Assembly (NCBI RefSeq): GCF_030317105.1 | Contig: NZ_JASZYG010000004.1 | Location: 620,001 to 684,000, forward strand | Origin: Variovorax brevis | Lineage (GTDB): Bacteria; Pseudomonadota; Gammaproteobacteria; Burkholderiales; Burkholderiaceae_C | Length of the DNA stretch: 64,000 bases | Direction of reading: 5' to 3' | Shown: positions 43,925 to 52,451 of the stretch, piece by piece | Layout: each line of letters begins with the position of its first letter | How positions within the stretch are numbered: position 1 is the stretch's first letter | Program-made: the position numbers and the translations under genes | The notes under the pieces: model-generated | What the model was told of the DNA's origin: nothing | Databases searched by the model: none | The model's input: only the letters and a program-made list of their open reading frames with translations

Positions 43925-44944
43925 TCAGTTGATCGCCTTCGCCGCGCGGCGTCGACGTTCCGACCATGCCGTCATCGACACCGCCACCAGGATCGTCAGG
44001 CCGACGAACCACTGGTTCCAGTAAGACGACACGCCAATGAGCACCAGGCCGTTCTGCAGGATGGCCAGCAGCGCGACGCCGAGGATGGCGCCGAAGACCG
44101 TGCCCACGCCACCCGTGAGGCTCGCACCGCCCAGCACCACGGCCGCCAGCACATCGAGCTCCTTTCCCACCAGCACGGTGGGCGTCACCGACTGCGCCAG
44201 TTGCGCCTGCACCAGCGAGGCCACGCCCGCCACGAAGCCAAGGTAGCCGTACACCAGAACGTTGAGCCGGAACACATGAAAGCCCAGCCGCTGCGCCGCG
44301 TCCTTGTTGCCACCCATCGCGTAGATCTGCCGTCCGACGTTGGTGCGGTTGAGCAGCAGCCATGCGGCGGCAAAGGCCAGCACCAGCACGATGATCTGCA
44401 GGTTGAGCGCATAGGGCACGCCGCTCGCGTCCACCTGTTCGAACCACCAGATGCCGTCGCGGAAGAACTTGGGCAGCGAGGTGATGTACTTGCCGCCGGT
44501 CGAGAAAATGAGCAGGCCATAGAAGATGTTGAGCGTGGCAATCGACACGATGATCGAGGAGATGCGCAGCTTGGTGATGAACACCGCATTGATCACGCCG
44601 CACACCACGCCCACCGCGGCGGCAATGGCAAACAGCGGCGCCCACCCCAGCCCATGCCGGATGCCGATGGTCAGCGCCACGTACTGCGCAATCGACGCCG
44701 TCGCCGTAAACGAGATGTCGATGCCGCCGGCAATCAGTACCACCAGCAAGCCGGAAGCCAGGATGCCGATGAAGGCGTTGGACGTGAGCAGGTCGTAGAG
44801 GTTCTGCACCGTGAGAAAGCTGTCCGTGGCCAGCGACAACGCGAGTGACAGCACCAGGATGACGGCCAGCAGCCAGAACTCGTGGCTTCGCCGAAAGCGC
44901 TGCAACGCAGAGCCGGCGCTCGCGCTGTGGCTGGCGCTATGCAT
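43925..44944 (-). CDS. CUT2-type sugar ABC transporter permease (first permease)
   Basis: 339 residues of the RbsC fold. Landmarks are LIAGGIDISFTATASIAQY and the late GGASLTGGVGTVFGA segment. ATG 44944 lies inside the end of the ATPase gene, an 8-base overlap, so translation is probably coupled. The N-terminal 20 residues are hydrophilic (SASHSASAGS) and cytosolic. It forms the membrane channel together with the second permease. Confidence 0.9.
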   Translation of the reverse strand: MHSASHSASAGSALQRFRRSHEFWLLAVILVLSLALSLATDSFLTVQNLYDLLTSNAFIGILASGLLVVLIAGGIDISFTATASIAQYVALTIGIRHGLGWAPLFAIAAAVGVVCGVINAVFITKLRISSIIVSIATLNIFYGLLIFSTGGKYITSLPKFFRDGIWWFEQVDASGVPYALNLQIIVLVLAFAAAWLLLNRTNVGRQIYAMGGNKDAAQRLGFHVFRLNVLVYGYLGFVAGVASLVQAQLAQSVTPTVLVGKELDVLAAVVLGGASLTGGVGTVFGAILGVALLAILQNGLVLIGVSSYWNQWFVGLTILVAVSMTAWSERRRRAAKAIN

Positions 44945-46421
44945 CGACCATCGCCTGCAGTTCCTGTTCCGAAGAGTCGTGCGGCACGCGCTCGCCAACA
45001 AGGCGCCCTCCCCGCATCACCAGCACCCGATGCGAGTGATAGAACACCTCGGGAATCTCGTCCGAGATCAGCAGGATCGCCACGCCGCGAGCGGCCAGCG
45101 CACGCACCACTTCATAGATGCCGTCTTTGGCGGCGATGTCGACACCCACGGTCGGGCTGTCGAGGATCAGCAGCTTCGGCTGCGTCGCCATCCACTTGGC
45201 GAGCACCACGCGCTGCTGGTTGCCGCCCGACAGCGTGCGCACCGCGTTGTCCGCGTTGGGTGCCTTGATGGCCAGTTCCTCGATCCAGTGGCGGGCGGTC
45301 TTCTGGCGCGTCTCTTCGCGCACCAGGCCCAATCCGTTGGAAAGCTTGTCGAGCACCGTGACGAGGATGTTCGAAGAGATCGGCTGCTCCAGCACCAGGC
45401 CCAGGTTGAGCCGGTCTTCGGACACGTAGGCGATGCCCTCCTCAATGGCCTGCGCATTGGTCTTGAGCGCCAGCGGCTTGCCATTGAGTCGGATCTCGCC
45501 GGAGGTTGGCCGGTTCATGCCGAAGAGCGACAACGCAAACTCGGTGCGCCCGGAGCCGAGCAGGCCTGTCAGGCCGACGATCTCACCCGCGCGGATGTCC
45601 ATGCTGATGTCCGCGTACTGGCCCGTTCGCGTGAGCCCGCGCACGGACAGCACCAACTCCGGCTTCGCACCGTTCGTGGCCGACGTCTTGTACGCGAAGG
45701 CCTTGCCGGTCATCAGCGTCGCCAGCTTCCTGTCGTCCATCTCGCGCGCCGGGAATTCGCCGACCTTGGCGCCGTCGCGCAGCACTGTCACGCGTTCGGC
45801 GATCTCCATCACCTCGTCCAGCCGATGCGAGACGAAGACGATGCAGATGCCGTGCTGCTTCAGGTCGTCCACCAGGCGCACCAGCGCCTCGACCTCGTGA
45901 CGCGAGAGCGACGCCGTCGGCTCGTCCATGATGACCAGCCTGGCATCCGCCGCCATCGCACGGCAGATGGCGACCAGCTGGCGGTTGGCAATGGACAGGT
46001 CCTCCACCCGCGCGTCCGGGTCGAGCGAGGCGCCGATGCGGGCCATCGCCGCGGCGGCGGTGGCGCGCAGGCGCTTCCAGTTCACCACCTGCGGCCGACC
46101 CAGATGGCTCGCGATGGCGATGTTCTCCGCCACCGTGAGGTTCGGAAACAGCGAGAGGTCCTGGTAGATCACCTGGATGCCGCACGCGGTCGACTGCACC
46201 GGGTCGAGATGCGGATACTCCCGCCCCCCGATCACGATGCGACCGCCCGGCTCGGGGTGCAGCACGCCCGAGATGATCTTGATCAGCGTCGACTTGCCCG
46301 ATCCGTTTTCACCGACCAGGCAATGCACCTCGCCGGCGGCCAGCGAGAGGTCGACGTCGCGCAAGGCCACAACGCCGCCGAAGCGTTTGGAGATTGCCTT
46401 CAGATCAAGAAAATTCGCCAA
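44937..46421 (-). CDS. CUT2-type sugar ABC transporter ATPase (RbsA/MglA-like, two domains)
   Basis: 494 residues, two nucleotide-binding domains. Domain 1 has Walker A GENGSGKST (about 38-46), an unusual signature LSIANRQL in place of LSGGQ, and Walker B LVIMDEPT. Domain 2 has the degenerate Walker A GLLGSGRT normal for this family, a good signature LSGGNQQRV and Walker B LLILDSPT, in which serine replaces the catalytic glutamate. Thus only one composite site should hydrolyse ATP well, as known for RbsA-type proteins. It drives import by the two permeases. It follows the binding-protein gene by 31 bases. Confidence 0.92.
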   Translation of the reverse strand: MANFLDLKAISKRFGGVVALRDVDLSLAAGEVHCLVGENGSGKSTLIKIISGVLHPEPGGRIVIGGREYPHLDPVQSTACGIQVIYQDLSLFPNLTVAENIAIASHLGRPQVVNWKRLRATAAAAMARIGASLDPDARVEDLSIANRQLVAICRAMAADARLVIMDEPTASLSRHEVEALVRLVDDLKQHGICIVFVSHRLDEVMEIAERVTVLRDGAKVGEFPAREMDDRKLATLMTGKAFAYKTSATNGAKPELVLSVRGLTRTGQYADISMDIRAGEIVGLTGLLGSGRTEFALSLFGMNRPTSGEIRLNGKPLALKTNAQAIEEGIAYVSEDRLNLGLVLEQPISSNILVTVLDKLSNGLGLVREETRQKTARHWIEELAIKAPNADNAVRTLSGGNQQRVVLAKWMATQPKLLILDSPTVGVDIAAKDGIYEVVRALAARGVAILLISDEIPEVFYHSHRVLVMRGGRLVGERVPHDSSEQELQAMVDA

Positions 46422-46452
46422 TCAAGCCTCAAGCACTTGCGCATTCAGACAC

Positions 46453-47454
46453 CTAGAGGCCGCCGGCAATCAAGCCAGCAATGGTCTCGTTGTTGATCCG
46501 CATGATCTTGTCGACCTTGATCAGCTTGCCCGGCACGTCCACCGCCGCCTTGCCGAGGCCCGGAATCTCGACGCCGTCCTTGATCTGCTTGCCGTCGACC
46601 ACCAGGCGCGCCACGGCCACCATGGCGTAGCCCGCATCCGTCGGGTTCCACAGGAAGCCTTCGCGGATGATGCCGTCGGCGATCAGGTCCTTGGCCTGCG
46701 AGGGCAGCACCGTGCCGACGACCGCGATCTTCTTGCCCAGCCGCTTTTCGCGCACCGCGTTGCCCGCGCCGATGGGTCCGTTGGAACCGAAGCCGAGGAT
46801 GCCCTTGAGGTTCGGGTACGCCTTGATCACGTCGAGCGTGGTCTTGTACGAGGTGTCGATCTCGTCCGCGCCGGGGAAGCGGTCGGCGGCGAGCTTCATC
46901 TTGGGGTAGTTCTTCTTCTGGTACGCGATGGCGGCGTCGGCCCACTTGTTGTGCAGCGGCGTGGTCAGCGTGCCGACGTAGACGACGTACTCGCCTTCCT
47001 CGCCCATGTCCTTGGCGATGCGCTGCATCTGCACTTCGCCGAACTTGACCGAGTCGATGAGTTCGACGTTCCAGTCGCGCCCTTCCTGCTCCGGCCCTTC
47101 GTGCGTGATGACCTTGATGCCGGCCGCCTGCGCACGCTTGAGCACCGGCTCGCACACCTTCACGTCCAGTGGCACCAGGCCGATGACGGTCACTTTCTTG
47201 GCGATCTGGTCTTCCAGCAGCTTGACCTGCTGCGCGGGATCGACATTGGCCGGGCCGACCATGGTGGCGTCGACGTTGAAGTCCTTGCCGCCCTTGAGGA
47301 TGCCTTTTTCGACGGCGTTGAACCAGGGTATGCCGGCGATCTTCACCACCGTGACCATGCTGGGATTTGCCGCGAAGGCGAGTCGGCTGGTCAGGCCCGT
47401 TGCGCCAGCCATGGCGGCGCTTCCCAATGTCTTGAGAGTCTTGCGTCTGTCCAC
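46453..47454 (-). CDS. Periplasmic sugar-binding protein of the CUT2 transporter
   Basis: 333 residues. A twin-arginine-like start (MDRRKTLKTLG) leads into a signal peptide ending AFA near residue 28. The mature protein is a type I periplasmic binding protein (Peripl_BP_4). The segments VGPANVDPAQQVKLLEDQI and LVPLDVKVCEPVLKRA are reminiscent of the LsrB/RhaS branch, which binds autoinducer-2 or rhamnose. No lsrK, lsrR, lsrF or lsrG is near, so a sugar ligand is more likely. A promoter for it lies 70-100 bases upstream on the same strand. Confidence 0.9.
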   Translation of the reverse strand: MDRRKTLKTLGSAAMAGATGLTSRLAFAANPSMVTVVKIAGIPWFNAVEKGILKGGKDFNVDATMVGPANVDPAQQVKLLEDQIAKKVTVIGLVPLDVKVCEPVLKRAQAAGIKVITHEGPEQEGRDWNVELIDSVKFGEVQMQRIAKDMGEEGEYVVYVGTLTTPLHNKWADAAIAYQKKNYPKMKLAADRFPGADEIDTSYKTTLDVIKAYPNLKGILGFGSNGPIGAGNAVREKRLGKKIAVVGTVLPSQAKDLIADGIIREGFLWNPTDAGYAMVAVARLVVDGKQIKDGVEIPGLGKAAVDVPGKLIKVDKIMRINNETIAGLIAGGL

Positions 47455-47526
47455 TGGATGTCTCCGAGTTGTTTCCGCTCTTGGCGGGTTGTGTGGTCCT
47501 CCCAGGTGAAACGCGAAGCTGCGCCG

Positions 47527-47555
47527 ATGCTAGTGCGTCGGGTGTTGGTTGACAA
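47527..47555 (-). promoter_or_regulatory. Promoter for the sugar transporter genes
   Basis: Read on the minus strand, TTGTCA (47555-47550) and TAGCAT (47532-47527) are spaced by 17 bases. These match the -35 and -10 consensus at 5 and 4 of 6 positions. Initiation would be near 47520, about 65 nt before the binding-protein start. It allows the transporter to be expressed apart from the aldo/keto reductase gene upstream. Confidence 0.55.
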
Positions 47556-47585
47556 CAGCGCCCGGTGACCGTTCGGCGGATCTGC

Positions 47586-48617
47586 TCAGCCCACGGGCGC
47601 GGCGGCGTCGAGCAAGCCGGCGGACTTGAGGTCGCTCCACAGCGCGGGCGGCACCTGCCCGTCGGCATCGGCCGCATTGGCTTCGACCTCCCCGGGCTTC
47701 ACACCGCCGAGCACCACGCTCACCACCGCGGGATGCGACATCGCGAAGTGCAGCGCCGCACGCCGGATCGACGTGCCATGCGTGGCGCAGACGGCCTCGA
47801 TCTTGCGCACGCGCGCCATGATGTCGTCGGGCGCCGGGCCGTATTCGAACTTGGCGCCGGGCACCGCACCCGTCGCCAGGATGCCGGAATTGAACACGCC
47901 GGCCAGCATCACGCCCATGTTCTTTTCCAGCGCCAGCGGCAGGAATTCGGCCAAGCCGTTCTGGATCAGCAGCGAGTAGCGCCCGGCCATCATCGCCACG
48001 TCGAAGTCACCTGCCTTCGCGAACTTGACGCAGGTGTCGGCCTCGTTGATGCCGAAGCCGATGGCCGCCACCGTCTTTTCGCTGCGCAGCTTGTCGAGCG
48101 CCTTGTAGGCGCCGTCCATGGCTTCCTTGAAGCGGATCGGCGCGTCCGTCTTGCCGTGAGTCCACACATCGCAGTCGTGGATGAGGAGCACGTCGATCCG
48201 GTCCAGCCCCATGCGCAGGAGCGACTGCTCGACCGAGCGCATCGTGCCGTCGTACGAATAGTCGAAGCGCGGCGCGTGCGGGTAGCCGCCCTTGAAGCCC
48301 GGCGAGAACACATCGGGGTTCTTGGGCGGCGGTTGGGTGAAAGGGTCCATCACCCGGCCGATCTTGGTGGAGACGATGATGTCCTTTCGCGGGGCATAGC
48401 GCAGGCCGGCGCCCACACGCGATTCGGACAAGCCGTTGCCGTAGTGCGGCGAGGTGTCGAACACGCGAACGCCACATTCGACGCCCCGCTCGATCGTCGC
48501 GATCGAGGTCTTTTCGTCGAGGAGTTCGTAAAGATCGCCCATCGGCGCCGTTCCCAGGCCGATGGCCGAGAACACCAGATCCGTGCCGTTGCGGCTCTTG
48601 AAGCTGCGCGATTTCAT
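47586..48617 (-). CDS. Aldo/keto reductase, aldose (L-fucose / D-threo-aldose) dehydrogenase-like
   Basis: 343 residues. The catalytic tetrad of the aldo/keto reductases is intact: D54 and Y59 in FDTSPHYGNG, K85 in VSTKIGR and H148 in LLIHDCD. Length and the GLGTAPMGDLYE...DEKTSIATI start resemble the group with L-fucose dehydrogenase, D-threo-aldose 1-dehydrogenase and pyridoxal 4-dehydrogenase. ATG 48617 has GGAG 10 nt upstream. It precedes the sugar transporter on the same strand with 131 bases between. A job oxidising the imported sugar to a lactone is plausible, and L-fucose or a similar aldose is a reasonable guess, not proof. Confidence 0.85.
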   Translation of the reverse strand: MKSRSFKSRNGTDLVFSAIGLGTAPMGDLYELLDEKTSIATIERGVECGVRVFDTSPHYGNGLSESRVGAGLRYAPRKDIIVSTKIGRVMDPFTQPPPKNPDVFSPGFKGGYPHAPRFDYSYDGTMRSVEQSLLRMGLDRIDVLLIHDCDVWTHGKTDAPIRFKEAMDGAYKALDKLRSEKTVAAIGFGINEADTCVKFAKAGDFDVAMMAGRYSLLIQNGLAEFLPLALEKNMGVMLAGVFNSGILATGAVPGAKFEYGPAPDDIMARVRKIEAVCATHGTSIRRAALHFAMSHPAVVSVVLGGVKPGEVEANAADADGQVPPALWSDLKSAGLLDAAAPVG

Positions 48618-48793
48618 TTCTTGATGTCTCCTGGCTGGAAACGGCTTGTCGCCAGTGGCCCGAATTTCCGGTTCGGGACACGGGACGACAAGCGAATGGG
48701 TGGCAGGCGGCAGCATAGCGCGCAGGCCGCGGGTTTGCATCACGCCGGGCGCCTTTACATTCAGGCGAGTCAACCGTCGCCGGACCCGTTGGT

Positions 48794-48800
48794 TATAAAT
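48794..48800 (+). promoter_or_regulatory. -10-like TATAAAT ahead of the DUF1800 gene
   Basis: TATAAAT stands out in the GC-rich divergent spacer, 79 bases before the chosen start of the DUF1800 gene. No good -35 is seen at the right distance. Confidence 0.35.
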
Positions 48801-48878
48801 GAGCCGCCGATGAATGGCAGGGAGAAGAAGCTTGAAGACGCAATCCGCACAGTCGCAAACTTGGCTGAGGGCCGCCGC

Positions 48879-50432
48879 ATGACCCGCGCACCCTGGCGAT
48901 GGATGGTGCCCGCAGCCGCCCTGCTGCTGGCCGCGTGCGCGTCATTCAACCTCGGCCCGCCGCTGAAGGTCTCGGCACCTGACAAGGCTTCCCAGTTGCG
49001 CTGGCTCGACCGTGTGAGCTGGGGCGCCAATGGCGAGGATGCCGAGCGCCTGTCAAAGGCCGGTCTGCCGGCGTGGCTGCGGGAGCAACTGCACCCCGGC
49101 CCGGCCAGGCTGCCGCCACAGGCCCAAGCGCAGATCGACGCCATGACCATCACGCAGACGCCCTTTCCGCAACTGCTCGCGACGGTGGAAAGCCAGTTGC
49201 GCGCTGCGGCGGCGCCCATGAGCGACGACGCGCAAAAGAAGGCCGCCCAGCAGCTTCCGCAGGACACGATGAATCTGCTGTCGCGCGAGGCGCAGCAGCG
49301 CATGCTGCTTCGGGCCCTCTATTCGCCCAACCAGTTGCAGGAACAGATGACGTGGTTCTGGATGAATCACTTCCACGTGAGCGTGCGCAAGGCCAACGTA
49401 CGCGCCACCGTCGGCGACTACGAAGAGACCGTCATTCGCCCGAATGCACTGGGCAGGTTCCGCGTCATGCTGGGCGCAACGATGCGCCACCCCGCCATGC
49501 TGCGGTACCTCGACAACTCGGTGAATGCGGTCAATGCCATCAACGAGAACTATGCGCGCGAACTGATGGAACTGCACACGCTCGGCGTGGGCAGTGGCTA
49601 CTCCCAGCGCGACGTTCAGGAGCTTGCGCGCATTCTCACGGGCATCGGCATGACCCCGTTGGGACCCAACGCCGCGCCGCCCAAGCTCAAGCCCGAACTT
49701 CAGGCCGACTACGTGCAGCAGGGCCTGTTCGAGTTCAATCCCAACCGACATGACTATGGCGCCAAGGTTTTCCTCGGCCAGCCCATCCGGCAGCGCGGCC
49801 TGGCCGAAGCCGATGAGGCGCTGGACCGTCTTGCGCGCTCGCCGGCCACGGCGCGCTTCATCTCCCGCAAGATCGCCGTCTATTTCGTGGCCGACAATCC
49901 GCCGCCAGCCTTGGTGGACCGCATGGCCGCGACCTTCCTGCGCAGCGACGGCGACATTGCCGCAACGCTCACGACGATGTTCGAAGCACCGGAATTTGCA
50001 GCATCGCTCGGCAAGAAGTTCCGCGATCCGGTTCACTACGTGGTGGCCAGCGTGCGCCTGGCCTATGACCAGCGTGTCGCGACCAACGTCCGCCCGATGA
50101 TCAGCTGGCTCAGCCGCCTGGGCGAGCCGCTCTACGCCAATGAGACACCCGACGGCTATCCGCTCACGCAGGAGGCCTGGGCCAGCGCGGCGCAGATGAA
50201 CGCGCGCTTCGACATCGCGCAAGCCATCGGCGGCAGCGGCGCGGTGCTGTTTCGCACCGATGACAAGGCGCCGCTGGAAAAGCCACAGTACCCGCCCCTG
50301 GCCGAAGCCCCGACCGTCCGCGCCACTTTGTCGGGCATGAGCCCCGACACGCGCGGCGCGCTGGCCCAGGCGCGTTCGCCCACGGAGTGGAACACCTTCC
50401 TGCTGGCTTCCCCCGAGCTGATGCGCCGCTGA
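48879..50432 (+). CDS. DUF1800 family lipoprotein
   Basis: 517 residues. ATG 48879 gives a lipoprotein signal with lipobox LAAC (C20) and has GAGG about 8 nt upstream; an in-frame ATG at 48810 would add 23 charged residues before it and is less likely. The body shows DUF1800 landmarks: a start like LRWLDRVSWGAN, the EQMTWFWMNHFHVSV segment, YARELMELHTLGVGSGYSQRDV and TARFISRKIAVYF. DUF1800 genes are nearly always followed by a DUF1501 gene, as here, 20 bases later. The two are thought to act together in the envelope, but their function is unknown. Confidence 0.88.
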   Translation: MTRAPWRWMVPAAALLLAACASFNLGPPLKVSAPDKASQLRWLDRVSWGANGEDAERLSKAGLPAWLREQLHPGPARLPPQAQAQIDAMTITQTPFPQLLATVESQLRAAAAPMSDDAQKKAAQQLPQDTMNLLSREAQQRMLLRALYSPNQLQEQMTWFWMNHFHVSVRKANVRATVGDYEETVIRPNALGRFRVMLGATMRHPAMLRYLDNSVNAVNAINENYARELMELHTLGVGSGYSQRDVQELARILTGIGMTPLGPNAAPPKLKPELQADYVQQGLFEFNPNRHDYGAKVFLGQPIRQRGLAEADEALDRLARSPATARFISRKIAVYFVADNPPPALVDRMAATFLRSDGDIAATLTTMFEAPEFAASLGKKFRDPVHYVVASVRLAYDQRVATNVRPMISWLSRLGEPLYANETPDGYPLTQEAWASAAQMNARFDIAQAIGGSGAVLFRTDDKAPLEKPQYPPLAEAPTVRATLSGMSPDTRGALAQARSPTEWNTFLLASPELMRR

Positions 50433-50452
50433 AAAGAAAAAAGAGCCCCCAC

Positions 50453-51664
50453 ATGCAACGACGCGAACTCCTGAAATACCTTGCCGCTGCGCCACTGGGC
50501 GGCGCGGCGGGCCGGCTGATCGCCGCACCGGCCGCCAGCGACGCCAAACTGCTCGTCGTATTCCTGCGCGGCGCCTACGACTGCGCGAACGTGCTGGTGC
50601 CCGTGTCGAGCGACTTCTACTACAGCGCGCGGCCCAACATCGCCATCGCCCGGCCGGGCCAGCCCAGCGGCGCCCTGCCCCTTGATTCGCAATGGGGACT
50701 GCATCCGGCCCTGGCGTCCAGCGTGCACCCGCTGTTCCAGAAGAAAGAGGCCGCCTTCATTGCATTCGCCGGCACCGACGACCTCACGCGCAGCCATTTC
50801 GAGACGCAGGATTCCATTGAATTGGGCCAGGCCCCCGATGGCAAGCGCGACCCGCGCTCCGGATTCCTGAACCGGCTGGCGGGCGTGCTCGGCGCCGGCG
50901 CGCACGCCAACGTGGCGCCCATCGCATTCACCGACCTGTTGCCGATCGCACTGCGTGGCGACGCCAAAGCCGCCAACATGTCGCTCGCCTCCGTCGGCAA
51001 ATCAGGCATCGACGATCGGAGGAGCCAGATCATCACCTCGATGTACCGCAACACCCCGCTCGCCCAAACCGTGGCCGAGGGATTCGAGGTGCGCGACGAA
51101 GTGCAGCGCAGCGTCAAGCAGGAAATGGACGCCGCCGGACGCAGCGCGATGACTGCCAAGGGCTTCGAACTCGTGGCGCGTCGCATGGCGCGCCTGATGC
51201 AGGAGCGCTTCGACATCGGCTTTGTCGACGTGGGCGGCTGGGACACGCACGTGGCGCAAGGCGGCGCCACCGGCGTGCTGGCCAACCGGCTCGAAGAACT
51301 GGGGCGCGGACTGGCCGGCTTTGCCGACGAACTGGGCAGCGAGTCCTGGCGCAACACGGTGGTGGTGGTCATCAGCGAGTTCGGGCGCACCTTTCGCGAG
51401 AACGGCAACCGCGGCACCGACCACGGGCACGGCACGGTGTACTGGGTGCTCGGCGGCGGCCTTGCCGCGCAGGCCGGCGGTCAGGTGCTGGGCGAGCAGG
51501 TCGCCGTGTCGCAGGCCACGCTGTTCCAGGACCGCGACTACCCCGTGCTCAACGAATACCGGGCGGTGTTCGGTGGCCTGTTCCAGCGGATGTACGGGCT
51601 GTCGCGGCCACAGCTGGACCGCATCTTTGCGGGCGTGACGCCCAGGGATCTGAAGCTGGTCTGA
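50453..51664 (+). CDS. DUF1501 family exported protein
   Basis: 403 residues. The N-terminus MQRRELLKYLAAAPLGG is a twin-arginine type signal, common in DUF1501. The fold is alkaline-phosphatase/sulfatase-like: VVFLRGAYDCANVLVP at the start, TRSHFETQDSIELG in the middle, then FVDVGGWDTHVAQGG, VVISEFGRTFREN and a TDHGHGTVYWVLGG segment rich in His and Asp that could bind metal. It follows the DUF1800 gene directly. The partner relation is established by genomic context only. 114 bases separate it from the next gene. Confidence 0.9.
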   Translation: MQRRELLKYLAAAPLGGAAGRLIAAPAASDAKLLVVFLRGAYDCANVLVPVSSDFYYSARPNIAIARPGQPSGALPLDSQWGLHPALASSVHPLFQKKEAAFIAFAGTDDLTRSHFETQDSIELGQAPDGKRDPRSGFLNRLAGVLGAGAHANVAPIAFTDLLPIALRGDAKAANMSLASVGKSGIDDRRSQIITSMYRNTPLAQTVAEGFEVRDEVQRSVKQEMDAAGRSAMTAKGFELVARRMARLMQERFDIGFVDVGGWDTHVAQGGATGVLANRLEELGRGLAGFADELGSESWRNTVVVVISEFGRTFRENGNRGTDHGHGTVYWVLGGGLAAQAGGQVLGEQVAVSQATLFQDRDYPVLNEYRAVFGGLFQRMYGLSRPQLDRIFAGVTPRDLKLV

Positions 51665-51778
51665 CCCGCGCCGCGTGCTGGAGGTGTAGGTAGCAGGCTA
51701 AAACCCGGTCGGCCGATACGGGTGCAACACTGCGCGCACGGGGCCTGCGTCGAGCCCCGACGCAACAGGAGACAAGCC

Positions 51779-52399
51779 ATGCGCGTGATACCCATCGAAG
51801 CGTCGGTGCCCGCCGGCGCGCACGCCTGCCACGAAGACGACGGCCAAGTGCCCCGCCTCGACCTGCCCTTGGCGCGACGCGAGTTCCTCAAGGGCTCGGG
51901 CATCCTCATGGGCACCCTTGCCGCCGGATCGGTTCTGGCGACGCTGGCCCCATCTTCCGTATGGGCGCTCGAACTGCAGCAACTCAACGAAGCCGAAGGC
52001 AAGACGCTGATGGCGATGGGCCGCGTGCTCTATCCGCACAAGAAGCTGCCCGATGCCGTCTACGCGCTGCTCGTGAAGGACCTGGACGGCAAGGCCGAGC
52101 AACTGCCCATGCTGCGCACCGGCATGGCCGGCCTGGACCAGGCGACGGGCGGCAGCTTCGTCAGTGCCGCGCCCGCGAAGCAGCTGGCCGCCGTGAAGGC
52201 CATCGAAGGCACGCCCTTCTTCAACACCGTGCGTGGGCAGTGCGTGACTTCGCTCTACAACAACGACATGGCCTTCGCCGTGTTCGGCTACCCCGGATCG
52301 TCCTGGGAAAAAGGCGGCTACATCACGCGCGGCTTCCAGGATCTGAAGTGGCTGCCCGCGCCGCCGCAAGCCGCCAGTCCGCCGCCCTACATCGGTTGA
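51779..52399 (+). CDS. Gluconate 2-dehydrogenase subunit 3-like small subunit with Tat signal
   Basis: 206 residues. A twin-arginine motif lies inside the N-terminal part (ARREFLKGSGILMGTLAAGS, about residues 30-49), after an unusually long polar leader of about 29 residues. The remainder matches the small subunit of membrane-bound sugar dehydrogenases (LNEAEGKTLMAMGRVLYPH and FFNTVRGQCVTSLYNN). AGGAG is 8 nt before ATG 51779. The flavoprotein encoded 52 bases downstream has no signal of its own and would be carried out with this subunit through the Tat pore. Confidence 0.88.
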   Translation: MRVIPIEASVPAGAHACHEDDGQVPRLDLPLARREFLKGSGILMGTLAAGSVLATLAPSSVWALELQQLNEAEGKTLMAMGRVLYPHKKLPDAVYALLVKDLDGKAEQLPMLRTGMAGLDQATGGSFVSAAPAKQLAAVKAIEGTPFFNTVRGQCVTSLYNNDMAFAVFGYPGSSWEKGGYITRGFQDLKWLPAPPQAASPPPYIG

Positions 52400-52451
52400 C
52401 TCCCACCCCGCCAGCCACGTACCCGTACACAGCAAGCAGGAGACAGACATC

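Noticed and set aside
42883..47454. An autoinducer-2 (Lsr) uptake operon
   Set aside because: The binding protein has some likeness to LsrB and there are two permeases, but lsrK, lsrR, lsrF and lsrG are absent and an aldose dehydrogenase is the first gene.
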